From IMG/VR virus record IMGVR_UViG_3300005337_000008, positions 1 to 49,271 of that record: 49,271 bases of DNA; one strand, written 5' to 3'. Below the pieces are notes generated by a model. That model ran no database searches, was not told the DNA's origin, and worked only from the letters and a program-made list of their open reading frames with translations. Within the stretch, counting starts at the first letter, position 1, and each line of letters opens with the position of its first letter. Origin of the DNA: a virus. This document shows positions 29,215 to 36,666 of the stretch, one piece after another. Made by a program: the position numbers and the translations under genes.

Positions 29215-30251
29215 AGGTACTCGGCTTTCGCACGCTGAAGATCGAGCAACTGTGTCTCACCGGCGACTTCCGCGCTCGCCTGGACAATCCCAGGATCTTC
29301 GAGCGCGCGCGCAGCATTGAGCGCGTGGGGATTCTGTCCGAGCCCATGGTGCGCCAGGTGGACCACCGGGTGATCTACGGGCACGACCGCATCGCCGCCG
29401 CCATCCGGTGCGGCTTTACCGAGGTGCTGTGCAAGCTTGTCGAATGCTCGGATGAAGAGCTCTACGAGATCGAGCTCACCGAGAACGCCCACCGTAGGCA
29501 TGATGTCGAAGCCCAGCGCGAGGGCCTGCTCAAAGTGCTCGGTCTGTACGAAGAGCAGATCGAGGTGAACCCCCACGCGGCGCCGCTCACTGATCCGACC
29601 CGTGGCCGCTCGAAGACTGCCCGGGGGCTTGCCCGGGTTCGGGTCGCGAACGAGTCCGGCATCAAACCCGAGTCGGTACGCATGGCGGAGTTCCGAGCCA
29701 AGCGCGCAGCCGAAAAGGCGAAGACACTCAAGAGTCGGCAAGACAAGCGCGTTGTGGAGCGCGAGGCCAAGAACCCCACCATCACGATCAACTTGATCGG
29801 GATGGAAGTCGAGGACGAGTTCACCGAACAGGTCGAGCGCATCGGCAAGCTCCTAGGCGAAGCCGACAGCGCCATGCGCCGTGCCCAAGGCGCGCTCGGC
29901 AACATCTCGAGCGAAAAGCTGCCCTATCCCGCGGCTCGACTGCAGCGCTTGCTCGATGACGTGCACGCGGCGGCGTCTGCTGTGCGCGTCGCAAAGCCGG
30001 TTGCATTGTGCCCGTATTGCAAGGGCCTGCCGAAGTTGCAGGACGAGTGCGCGGCGTGCCTGCAGTCCGGCTGGGTGAGCCTCGCTCAGTCTGGAGCCGT
30101 GCCCAAGGATCTGTGGACCGAAGGTGCCGGCGCGCTCGTGGCGTACCGCGGAACGTACGTGCGGGTCTCAGAGTTCCTGGGCGAGCTCGCGAATCCCGAG
30201 CCGATCGTGGAGAGGGTTTTGGAACAGGAGCCCGAGGAGTTCTTCGCGTGA
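29211..30251 (+). CDS. ParB-like N-terminal domain protein with C-terminal zinc ribbon
   Basis: A 346-residue protein (MKVLGFRTLKIEQLCLTGDF). ParB/Srx-type signatures are ARSIERVGILSEPMVRQVDH, VIYGHDRIAAAIRCGFTEVL and YEIELTENAHRRHDVEAQRE. A charged middle follows, then a zinc ribbon CPYCKGLPKLQDECAACLQS. Phage ParB-like proteins can be nucleases, CTPases or regulators. No partner ParA is seen, so partition is unlikely. Confidence 0.7.
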   Translation: MKVLGFRTLKIEQLCLTGDFRARLDNPRIFERARSIERVGILSEPMVRQVDHRVIYGHDRIAAAIRCGFTEVLCKLVECSDEELYEIELTENAHRRHDVEAQREGLLKVLGLYEEQIEVNPHAAPLTDPTRGRSKTARGLARVRVANESGIKPESVRMAEFRAKRAAEKAKTLKSRQDKRVVEREAKNPTITINLIGMEVEDEFTEQVERIGKLLGEADSAMRRAQGALGNISSEKLPYPAARLQRLLDDVHAAASAVRVAKPVALCPYCKGLPKLQDECAACLQSGWVSLAQSGAVPKDLWTEGAGALVAYRGTYVRVSEFLGELANPEPIVERVLEQEPEEFFA

Positions 30252-30466
30252 CCGACTATATCCACCGCACCGAGGCGCTCACCCTCGAGATGCGCCGCTG
30301 TCATGAGTGCGGGCGCTACTGGGCGTTTGACTCGTTCCATTCTCCCAGCCGTGCGGAATGCCCCGCCTGCGCGGGCCGGCAGATCACCCGGCTATACAAG
30401 CGCATCGGCGAGATGGAGCGCACGATCATTGCGCTCAAGGGCGCGCTCACCAAGGCGAAGAAATGA
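30248..30466 (+). CDS. Small zinc-ribbon protein
   Basis: A 72-residue protein starting with GTG in GTGA overlap. Cysteine pairs at RRCHECGRYW and ECPACAGRQ form a complete zinc ribbon, followed by a basic helix (RTIIALKGALTKAKK). It couples to the helicase. Likely nucleic-acid binding. Confidence 0.6.
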   Translation: MTDYIHRTEALTLEMRRCHECGRYWAFDSFHSPSRAECPACAGRQITRLYKRIGEMERTIIALKGALTKAKK

Positions 30467-32154
30467 GCGGCTTGCTCGCATTCCAGCAGGACCCGTGGGC
30501 GGCGCTCGATGATGGGCTCCGGTTCTACCAGCGGGACATTGCCCAGGCTGCTCTAACAGAGCTGCAGTCCGTGCGCGCGACGCTGGTCGTGGCGGCGACC
30601 GGCACCGGCAAGACGCAGATGTTCGCGGCCATCATTGCCGACTGGCCCGGCAGGGTGCTGGTGCTCTGCCACCGAGATGAGCTTGTCGACCAGGCGCGCT
30701 CCCGCATCGAAGCGGTGACCGGCGAATACGTGCAGATCGAAAAGGGCATGTTTCGCGCCGACCTCGGCACGCGAATCGTGGTGGCAAGCGTCGACACGCT
30801 CAGGTCGAAGGGCCGCCTCGAGCGGTTCCCCACCGACCACTTCTCGCTCATCATCCCCGACGAGGCGCACCACTACACCGGCAACACCTACGTCAAGCCG
30901 CTCGAGTATTTCGCGCAGGCGAAGGTGATCGGGTTCACCGCGACTCCAGACCGCGGCGACAAGATCGCGCTCGGCAAGACGTTTGACAGCGTGGCGTACA
31001 ACCTGGACATCGCCGCCGCGATCGAGCTCGGCTACCTCGTGCCGATCATCGGCCAGCAAGTGACGCTCGAGGAAATCGACCTGTCGGGCGTCAGTAAGAG
31101 CAAGGGCGACCTCGTAGGTTCGCAGCTCGACGAGGTGATGCTCAAGGCTGTGGAGGGCGTTACGCGCGAGACGCTGCGCCTGTACCCCGACCGCCAGACC
31201 ATCGCGTTTTTCCCCGGCGTGAAGTCCGCCGAATACGCCGCCGCAAAATTCAACGCGCTCTTGCCCGGCTCGGCGCGGTTCATCTCCGGCAAGACTCCGC
31301 CCGACGAGCGCAAGCAGCTCGTGCGCGCGTTCCGCAACTGCGAGTTTCGGTACCTCTGCAACTGCATGATCGCCACCGAGGGCTTTGACGCGCCGAAGAC
31401 GTCGCTCATCGTGATGGCGCGGCCGACGCTGTCACGCGCGCTCTATACGCAGATGGCCGGCCGCGGAACCCGAGTGCTCCCCGGAGTCGTCGACCGCTAC
31501 CACGAGCGCGACGCGTGCGCGGTGCGTCGTGAAGCCATCCGCACGTCTGCGAAGCCGTGCATGGTCATGCTTGATTTCGTCGGCAACAGCGGCAAGCACG
31601 ACCTGGTCACGCTCGAGGATATTCTCGGCGGCAAATATACCGATGCGGAGGTGAAGCTCGCGAAGAAGAAACGGGCGAGCTGTGGCGACGATCCTGCCGC
31701 AGCGCTCGAGGCCGCACGTGCCGAGCTCAGGGCGCTCGCTGCCAGGGTGCAGGCCAAGGTCAAAAGCCGGGTGACCAGCTTCGACCCGTTCAAGACGCTG
31801 CAGATCGATCGGCCCGGCATCGTCGACAACAGCCGCGGGCAGCGTCCCGTGAGCCAGAGCCAGGTGCAGTATCTGATGGCGGCGGGCGTGCCCGAGGAGG
31901 AGCTGCGCGGGCTGTCGGCGCCCGAGGCCGCAAAGCTCATGAGCGTGGTGAAGAATCGCCGACAGCGGGGGCTGTGCACCTTCCGCCAGCTCCGGGTGCT
32001 GACCAAGTACGGGCTCAGCGACCCGAACCTAAGCTTTGTGCGCGCAGGCGCGGCGTTGAACTATTTGCAGCAGAAAGGCTGGGGCCGAGAGCCCATCGAC
32101 CCGCACGTCTTGCACCGCATTGCCACGTACCGCGAGCCCGGGCAGGAGGGATGA
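30463..32154 (+). CDS. DEAD/DEAH-box superfamily 2 helicase
   Basis: A 563-residue helicase starting MSGLLAFQQDPWAALDDGLR. Motif I is ATGTGKTQ (about 45-52), motif II DEAH (133-136), motif III TATPDRGD, motif VI AGRGTR. It resembles type III restriction/UvsW-like SF2 helicases. The C-terminal 150 residues are basic and helical. It probably remodels recombination or replication intermediates with the neighbouring nuclease and SSB. Confidence 0.85.
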   Translation: MSGLLAFQQDPWAALDDGLRFYQRDIAQAALTELQSVRATLVVAATGTGKTQMFAAIIADWPGRVLVLCHRDELVDQARSRIEAVTGEYVQIEKGMFRADLGTRIVVASVDTLRSKGRLERFPTDHFSLIIPDEAHHYTGNTYVKPLEYFAQAKVIGFTATPDRGDKIALGKTFDSVAYNLDIAAAIELGYLVPIIGQQVTLEEIDLSGVSKSKGDLVGSQLDEVMLKAVEGVTRETLRLYPDRQTIAFFPGVKSAEYAAAKFNALLPGSARFISGKTPPDERKQLVRAFRNCEFRYLCNCMIATEGFDAPKTSLIVMARPTLSRALYTQMAGRGTRVLPGVVDRYHERDACAVRREAIRTSAKPCMVMLDFVGNSGKHDLVTLEDILGGKYTDAEVKLAKKKRASCGDDPAAALEAARAELRALAARVQAKVKSRVTSFDPFKTLQIDRPGIVDNSRGQRPVSQSQVQYLMAAGVPEEELRGLSAPEAAKLMSVVKNRRQRGLCTFRQLRVLTKYGLSDPNLSFVRAGAALNYLQQKGWGREPIDPHVLHRIATYREPGQEG

Positions 32155-32714
32155 GGGAACCATGCGACCGCTGCGAGTATCCGCTGTGGCGCTGGCGGAG
32201 GTCTTACGGAATAGCGTTCGTGTGCGAACGCTGCTTGCTTGTGGGCTACGTCTCACCCGTCGCGGGTAGCGTAAGCGTGACCATTTATACCGAGGCCCCT
32301 CCGTGGCCGTGGGAAGGACGCTCTCATGCCGAACACGATTTGGCTGCTCCTGGTGGCCGCGATCATCGCGATCATCGGGCACTACATCCCCGAGGGGATG
32401 ATCCGAATGTTCTTTTGGGTTCTGGCGCTCGTGGTCGCAATTTTCGCGGTCGTGCGCCTGACGGGAATGGGGTGACAGATGGACAAGGAAACCTACGACA
32501 AGAAGATCGCAGACATGATCGCCCACCGGACGCCGGAAGATATGGCGCGGGAGCTGATCTACACACTGGAGCAGCGCGACCAGCTGCAACGGGACAACGA
32601 CAGCTACCTCTTCTCGAAGGAACGGGCGGATCGGGAAGTCCCGCAAAACGCCCCGACCAACGAGGCGCGCGCGCAGGGCATCGAAGGGGCGCTCGACAAC
32701 ACTCCCGACGATGA
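32151..32714 (+). CDS. Zinc-finger start of a frame that overruns downstream genes
   Basis: The ATG overlaps the helicase stop. The first 60 residues look real: CDRCEYPLWRWRRSYGIAF followed by CERC, a CxxC/CxxC metal site. Beyond residue 60 the frame is R/H/G/P-rich and overlies two better genes in another frame. Either a short gene lost its stop, a frameshift occurs, or the C-terminus is overprinted. The true end is unknown. Confidence 0.3.
   Translation: MREPCDRCEYPLWRWRRSYGIAFVCERCLLVGYVSPVAGSVSVTIYTEAPPWPWEGRSHAEHDLAAPGGRDHRDHRALHPRGDDPNVLLGSGARGRNFRGRAPDGNGVTDGQGNLRQEDRRHDRPPDAGRYGAGADLHTGAARPAATGQRQLPLLEGTGGSGSPAKRPDQRGARAGHRRGARQHSRR
32326..32475 (+). CDS. Small two-helix membrane protein
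   Basis: A 49-residue protein (MPNTIWLLLVAAIIAIIGHY, then a second hydrophobic segment FWVLALVVAIFAVVRL). Two membrane segments with a short turn resemble small holin-like or accessory membrane proteins. Just upstream is GGAAGGACG. No family is recognised. Confidence 0.5.
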   Translation: MPNTIWLLLVAAIIAIIGHYIPEGMIRMFFWVLALVVAIFAVVRLTGMG

Positions 32715-32793
32715 CGAGCCCGGCGGCGAGGACGATGACCTTGAAGACGCCGACGATGACACCGTCGACGAGCGAGACGATCAGGTTCCGTGA
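32479..32793 (+). CDS. Small acidic unknown protein
   Basis: A 104-residue protein (MDKETYDKKIADMIAHRTPE) with a coiled N-terminal half and a strongly acidic C-terminal half (DDDEPGGEDDDLEDADDDTV). Acidic tails of this type occur in DNA mimics and SSB-like partners, but no function can be assigned. Confidence 0.5.
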   Translation: MDKETYDKKIADMIAHRTPEDMARELIYTLEQRDQLQRDNDSYLFSKERADREVPQNAPTNEARAQGIEGALDNTPDDDEPGGEDDDLEDADDDTVDERDDQVP

Positions 32794-33065
32794 GTGAGCA
32801 GAACCGACCGGCCCCGGCTGTCGGGGCCGTGTTCCAAATCTTCTGCACGTATTGCAAGCGCGAGACGATGGCGCGGAAGCACGCGCGGCGGCGACTCGAT
32901 GACTTCGGCGGCTACGCTGCCAGGGGTCGCGGCATGAAATGGTGTGGCGTCAACACGTGTCTGCGATGCGGGGCGCTCTACGATGCGCCGCTGCCGAAGG
33001 ATCAGATCCCGAATGGCCAACGAGGACCGGGCGTATCAGGCGTGGCTGAGGACAAGACCCTGTAG
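32790..33065 (+). CDS. Zinc-ribbon-like protein
   Basis: A 91-residue protein with GTG start. FCTYCKRETM and TCLRCGALY provide two CxxC pairs, with basic sequence between (RKHARRRLDDFGGY). It overlaps the next gene by 53 bases. Likely nucleic-acid binding. Confidence 0.55.
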   Translation: MSEQNRPAPAVGAVFQIFCTYCKRETMARKHARRRLDDFGGYAARGRGMKWCGVNTCLRCGALYDAPLPKDQIPNGQRGPGVSGVAEDKTL

Positions 33066-33321
33066 CCGCTGCGGCAAGTCCCCGCCGTCCATCGTTCACC
33101 ATCACACGCAGCGCCGAGGCAAAGGCCAGCGTGCGCACGACCACGACGGCATGCCGCTGTGCACGCCGTGCCACGTCGGGCTGCACGGCAGCTGCGGGAC
33201 TTTCAAACACTGGCCGCGAGCACAGCTGCGGCAGTGGCAGGACGAGCAGTGCACCCACCACCGGGCGCAGTACCGGCCCAATGAGGAACCGGAATGCGAG
33301 ACGACCGAGGAGCCGTTTTAG
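33013..33321 (+). CDS. HNH-type endonuclease (DUF968/Ref-like)
   Basis: A 102-residue protein (MANEDRAYQAWLRTRPCSRC). Metal/catalytic features are CSRCGK, the IVHHHTQRRGKGQRAHDHDG segment with catalytic histidines, MPLCTPCHVGLHG and GTF. This matches the His-Me finger proteins grouped as DUF968 and recombination-associated Ref. It could cut or nick DNA in recombination. The start is the ATG within the preceding gene. Confidence 0.7.
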   Translation: MANEDRAYQAWLRTRPCSRCGKSPPSIVHHHTQRRGKGQRAHDHDGMPLCTPCHVGLHGSCGTFKHWPRAQLRQWQDEQCTHHRAQYRPNEEPECETTEEPF

Positions 33322-33533
33322 ATGAGGACACCGGAGCAGCGCGCGAGTCACTCGCCATGCTCAGGCTTGCAGCGAACGCCGCCGGCTACGACACCGCGCA
33401 CCCGGCGATTCAGGCCGCGCTGATTCGCGCCTACGGTGACATCGCCGTCGCCGCGAACGTCTCGGCACTCGCAGCCGTGATGGCGCGCTGCGGCGACTAC
33501 CTGCGGGACATCGCGCGGCGGGGCCGCTCGTGA
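33294..33533 (+). CDS. Small unknown protein
   Basis: A 79-residue alanine-rich helical protein (LAMLRLAANAAGYDTAHPAI). It overlaps the HNH gene by 28 bases. No family recognised. Confidence 0.45.
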   Translation: MRDDRGAVLDEDTGAARESLAMLRLAANAAGYDTAHPAIQAALIRAYGDIAVAANVSALAAVMARCGDYLRDIARRGRS

Positions 33534-33727
33534 CTCTCGACGAGCACGACGTGGCAGAGCTGGAGCGACTTGCGAAGCGAATGCTCGCGTTGTGCGCACG
33601 AGCGCGCGCCGAGATTGACCGACCAACATCCAGCGACGTAAGAGCTAGCACGCTTTCGCCGGAGGAAAGGGCGGAGGTCATCGCGCAGGTGCGCCAGCGC
33701 CTGCTTCGCCAAGGGGTCGACGAATGA
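33530..33727 (+). CDS. Small helical unknown protein
   Basis: A 65-residue protein, GTG in GTGA overlap (MTLDEHDVAELERLAKRMLA). Arginine-rich helices. No family recognised. Directly precedes and overlaps the integrase; an excisionase-like role is conceivable but not shown. Confidence 0.45.
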   Translation: MTLDEHDVAELERLAKRMLALCARARAEIDRPTSSDVRASTLSPEERAEVIAQVRQRLLRQGVDE

Positions 33728-34959
33728 AAGAGCTGACGGGAACCAAGACGTGGGTGCGAACGAAGTCCGGGCGCCGCAAGTGCAAGGCCAGGGTGGCCGG
33801 CAAGTACCTGGGGCTCTTCGACAGTGAGGCGAAGGCCGATCTCGCCATTGCGGTGACCATCGACCAGATGATGCAGCAGGCTTCGAAGCGCAAGGTGTGC
33901 GCGGATTACGTGGCCAAGTGGTTCGAGGAGCGCGAGCTCTCGGGCCGTGTACGCGATATCAGCGTGGACAAATGCGCATGGCGCACCTGCGTTGCGGATG
34001 CGGTGTGGCTGCAGATGGAGCCGAAGTTCGTCCGCACTATGCATCTGCAGAAGTGGCTCGATGCACTCGCGCAGCGCTCGGGCCGGCGCGTCCACCGCGT
34101 CAAGGTCAACGGGGTGTTCGTCATGCGCTCTGTCGAGACGGGGCAGCGCTTGACCGACGAGACGCTGCGCAAGGCGAGATCGCGGGTGAAGTTGTTCTTT
34201 CACTGGCTCAAGAGCAAGGGCATCTGCGAAGGCGTGAATCCGGTCGTCGGTCTCATCATGCCGGTCGGCAGGCGCATGAAGCGGGTCGGGACGCAGCGCA
34301 TCGTGCACCTCACCGGGCCGGAGATCCGAAAGCTGTTTGCGCAGCCGCTGCCGGTCGACGTTCGAGCGATCTATGCGATGGCCATCTACGCCGGGCTCCG
34401 CAAGAGCGAGATCTGGGCGATGCGCTGGGAGTACGTCGACTTCGGCGCGCGCAAGCTGTACGTGCGCAACTCGCGGACCGGCGAGGTCAAGACGAAGACG
34501 TCGCTGCGGGACGTGACGATGCTGCCGTACCTGCGCGACACGCTGGAGGCGCACTGGGTCGCGAAGGGCAAGCCCGAGAGTGGGATCGTGTTCCCCACCC
34601 CCGGCGGCGGCATGCGCGGCAAGGAGAACACCGCCCGTTGGAGTGACTACCGCTGGCGCTACCGCAAGACGCCGCGCAAGGGGCAGATCGCCGTAACGAA
34701 GGGCTGGCGGACGCGCGCCGGCATTCGGCCCGAGGTGACCTTCGCCTGCTTCCGCCACACGTGCGCGAGCCAGCTCCTGCAGGGCACTGTGCTCGGCAAC
34801 AAGGTGCCCCTGACCATCCAGGAAGTCAGCCCCTGGCTCGGCCACAGCAGCATCCAGGTGACCGAGCAGCACTACGCCGAGTTCTCGATCGACAGCGTCC
34901 ATCGCAAGGTGCTCGGTCTGCCTTTGAAAGTGGAAACGAATGTGGAAACGCTAAACTGA
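33724..34959 (+). CDS. int: Tyrosine integrase
   Basis: A 411-residue recombinase. The N-terminal part (KTWVRTKSGRRKCKARVAG) is an AP2/arm-binding-like strand region, then a core-binding domain. Catalytic R226 (AGLRKSEI), lysine near 256-258, R344-H345 (ACFRHTCAS), H374 (WLGHSS) and the nucleophile Y384 (EQHYAEF) are visible. The usual HxxR motif reads AxxR here. It carries out site-specific integration and defines the phage as temperate. Confidence 0.9.
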   Translation: MKELTGTKTWVRTKSGRRKCKARVAGKYLGLFDSEAKADLAIAVTIDQMMQQASKRKVCADYVAKWFEERELSGRVRDISVDKCAWRTCVADAVWLQMEPKFVRTMHLQKWLDALAQRSGRRVHRVKVNGVFVMRSVETGQRLTDETLRKARSRVKLFFHWLKSKGICEGVNPVVGLIMPVGRRMKRVGTQRIVHLTGPEIRKLFAQPLPVDVRAIYAMAIYAGLRKSEIWAMRWEYVDFGARKLYVRNSRTGEVKTKTSLRDVTMLPYLRDTLEAHWVAKGKPESGIVFPTPGGGMRGKENTARWSDYRWRYRKTPRKGQIAVTKGWRTRAGIRPEVTFACFRHTCASQLLQGTVLGNKVPLTIQEVSPWLGHSSIQVTEQHYAEFSIDSVHRKVLGLPLKVETNVETLN

Positions 34960-34980
34960 CCCTATGCGTTTCGCTCTGTA

Positions 34981-35064
34981 AACCTCGGTGATTTTGAACA
35001 AAGTGCTCGGGGCCAACCTATGTTTCCAAAGGCAATATGCAACCTGAGTGATATCGCGAGGTTG
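34981..35064. other. Candidate attP region with four CAACCT-type sites
   Basis: Directly after the integrase, AACCT(C/G) occurs at 34981, 35014 and 35040 on the plus strand and inverted at 35059-35064. AACCTCGGTGAT and AACCTGAGTGAT are partial direct repeats 60 bases apart. AT-richer than the genome. Spaced short repeats around an integrase gene end suggest arm-type sites; the core cannot be fixed without the host attB. Confidence 0.4.
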
Positions 35065-35095
35065 GGTCCGTTTTTCCACACTGATTCCACTTTGG

Positions 35096-35124
35096 TTGAC
35101 GTTGTGTTGACACGGGCCTAGTCT
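35096..35124 (+). promoter_or_regulatory. Promoter with class 1 operator in spacer
   Basis: TTGACG (35096-35101), 17-base spacer, TAGTCT (35119-35124). The perfect class 1 site GTGTTGACAC (35104-35113) lies inside the spacer. The transcription start would fall about 25 bases before the next gene. This is the layout of an autoregulated repressor promoter. Confidence 0.55.
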
Positions 35125-35155
35125 CGGCGCCCCTTGTTCACCCAGGAGCCCAGCG

Positions 35156-35596
35156 ATGCCACGAAAGAAGACGCCCGAGACACCCAAGAGGGTGTGGATC
35201 CTCGCCCAGCCGCGCACCGAATCCGCGCCCTCGATCGCCGCGCGCGGGAAGGGGCTCGGCTACACGATCACCGCCCAGCACGTGCACAACGTGAGGCACG
35301 AGGAGAAGCGCCGGCAGGAGCGACAGAAGGCTGGCCGGCGACCCAAGGTGATCCCAGCCGCGGCGCTCGAGGCCGTCCACGTCCTGCGGGCGTCGCCCGA
35401 GGAGCTCGCCGCGCGCCCAAAGGAGCTGACCCCCTGGCCGGAGGTGAGGGACGGGGCGCTGGCCCGAGCCGCCTCCGCGCCAGCGCCCCGCACAGACCGT
35501 GAGCGCGACCTGGTGGCGGCCGTGGTCGAGATCGGCACCGTGCGTGCCCAGGAGCTGCTCGACCGACTTCTGAGCCTGTCGCTGGGGAAGCCATGA
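35156..35596 (+). CDS. DNA-binding protein, repressor candidate
   Basis: A 146-residue basic protein behind CCAGGAG. Residues about 25-50 (SIAARGKGLGYTITAQHVHN, then VRHEEKRR) form a helix-turn-helix-like unit with a V-x-N-V-R recognition helix. A basic patch (KRRQERQKAGRRPK) follows, then P/A-rich and helical C-terminal sequence. It stands beside integrase and behind an operator-bearing promoter, which makes it the best candidate for the class 1 repressor. The HTH resembles ones I associate with myxobacterial proteins. Confidence 0.5.
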   Translation: MPRKKTPETPKRVWILAQPRTESAPSIAARGKGLGYTITAQHVHNVRHEEKRRQERQKAGRRPKVIPAAALEAVHVLRASPEELAARPKELTPWPEVRDGALARAASAPAPRTDRERDLVAAVVEIGTVRAQELLDRLLSLSLGKP

Positions 35597-36009
35597 GCGA
35601 CGACACCCCGAACCCAAAACACGACAGCGAGGATCAGCGCCGACTGCGCGCGCTCGGTCGCAAGCTCGCGCGCCGGCTACAGGACGCCGGAGCGGGGGGC
35701 GCGATCCTGATGGCGTCCAGAGATTCCACAGCGTGGACGTTCGTCCTGCCCCCGTGGAGCGGCATCCAGCACGAAGGCGTGGGGTTCCGTATCCGATTGA
35801 GCAGCAAGACGCCGCAGGGCGCGGCGGACGCCGACGCAACGCTGCATCTCATCACGTCGCTACACGAGCTCTGCACCGAGGCGGCAGAGGTCTACGGCAA
35901 GATCCGCAGCGCGCTTGTCGCAGAGATCGAGGCGGGCGGCGGCACGGTCGAGCACAAGCCGCAGGGTTCGCCCGGCCGCATCGGGCCCACCGGCAAGATC
36001 AAGAACTAG
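35593..36009 (+). CDS. Unknown protein downstream of the repressor candidate
   Basis: A 138-residue protein in ATGA overlap (MSDDTPNPKHDSEDQRRLRA). Beta-rich middle (SRDSTAWTFVLPPWSGIQHE) then a long helix (LHELCTEAAEVYGKIRSALV). It ends four bases from the convergent late-block end. No family recognised. Confidence 0.5.
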   Translation: MSDDTPNPKHDSEDQRRLRALGRKLARRLQDAGAGGAILMASRDSTAWTFVLPPWSGIQHEGVGFRIRLSSKTPQGAADADATLHLITSLHELCTEAAEVYGKIRSALVAEIEAGGGTVEHKPQGSPGRIGPTGKIKN

Positions 36010-36200
36010 CCCGCGCGCGGCGGCTCGAGCTCGTCATCGGGCGTGAGGCCAAGCCGTAGCATCGTCTCGGCGAGCTCGCTCACCGCGGCGACCACCCCGG
36101 GCAGGAGTTGCGGTCCCATCTGCTCGCGCAGGCGCAGTAGGCACAGCTCGCGGGCGCGGGCCATTCGGCGGTACCGGATATCGAGCGGGTCATCGATCAC
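36006..36200 (-). CDS. Last gene of the late block, unknown
   Basis: A 64-residue helical protein (MIDDPLDIRYRRMARARELC, then LLPGVVAAVSELAETMLRLG). It overlaps the gene before it. Position after the lysis genes. No family recognised. Confidence 0.45.
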   Translation of the reverse strand: MIDDPLDIRYRRMARARELCLLRLREQMGPQLLPGVVAAVSELAETMLRLGLTPDDELEPPRAG

Positions 36201-36666
36201 GGAAGAAGAGCCAGTTGAGCGCGGTCTGCGGGTCCTGCGGCGGCGACTCGTGCTGTGTGAGTCGCTCGTACTCCCCTAGATATTTGTCCCCGTCCTTTCG
36301 CTTTGTCGACCACGCCTTGGGCGTCTCGCCGCCGAGCGCCGCGCCCGTCGCGTAGGCGCATTGCTTGCCGATCGCGAGGCTCTCCCGCTGCTGGCGCAGC
36401 TCTAGGCCAGCAACGCGCAGCGTGAGCGCTTCGCGCGCCTCGGCCTCTTTCGTTGCCCGGTAGCGGACGTCGGCGAACTGGCGATCGGTCTGAAAGCTCT
36501 TTGCGACCCACCCGCCCGCAATCAGCAGCGGCGGGTAGACGAGTGGCCAGACCGATTGGCCGAGCCCCCACAGCGTGAGGAGCAGGGCTCGCAAGCGGGT
36601 GCTCTTCGACAAGCGCTTGGCGGCGGCGATGCTGTCGAACTGCGGCTCGTTCTCGTCATCGCTCAC
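36190..36666 (-). CDS. Membrane-anchored lysis-block protein (spanin- or holin-like)
   Basis: A 158-residue protein with one hydrophobic segment (LWGLGQSVWPLVYPPLLIAG, residues about 32-52), then a long charged helix (YRATKEAEAREALTLRVAGL, then ELRQQRESLAIG). One membrane anchor and a coiled periplasmic stalk is the plan of inner-membrane spanins. It follows the endolysin with ATGA overlap. No outer-membrane spanin partner was found. Confidence 0.45.
   Translation of the reverse strand: MSDDENEPQFDSIAAAKRLSKSTRLRALLLTLWGLGQSVWPLVYPPLLIAGGWVAKSFQTDRQFADVRYRATKEAEAREALTLRVAGLELRQQRESLAIGKQCAYATGAALGGETPKAWSTKRKDGDKYLGEYERLTQHESPPQDPQTALNWLFFRDR

Noticed and set aside
29211-30251. Plasmid-type partition system from the ParB-like gene
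   Set aside because: No ParA ATPase is visible nearby, and the protein carries a zinc ribbon and sits in a recombination operon; phage ParB-like proteins often have other roles.
32039-33351. Minus-strand frames under the 32-33 kb genes
   Set aside because: They run against a well-ordered plus-strand operon with overlapping starts and stops and have shadow composition.
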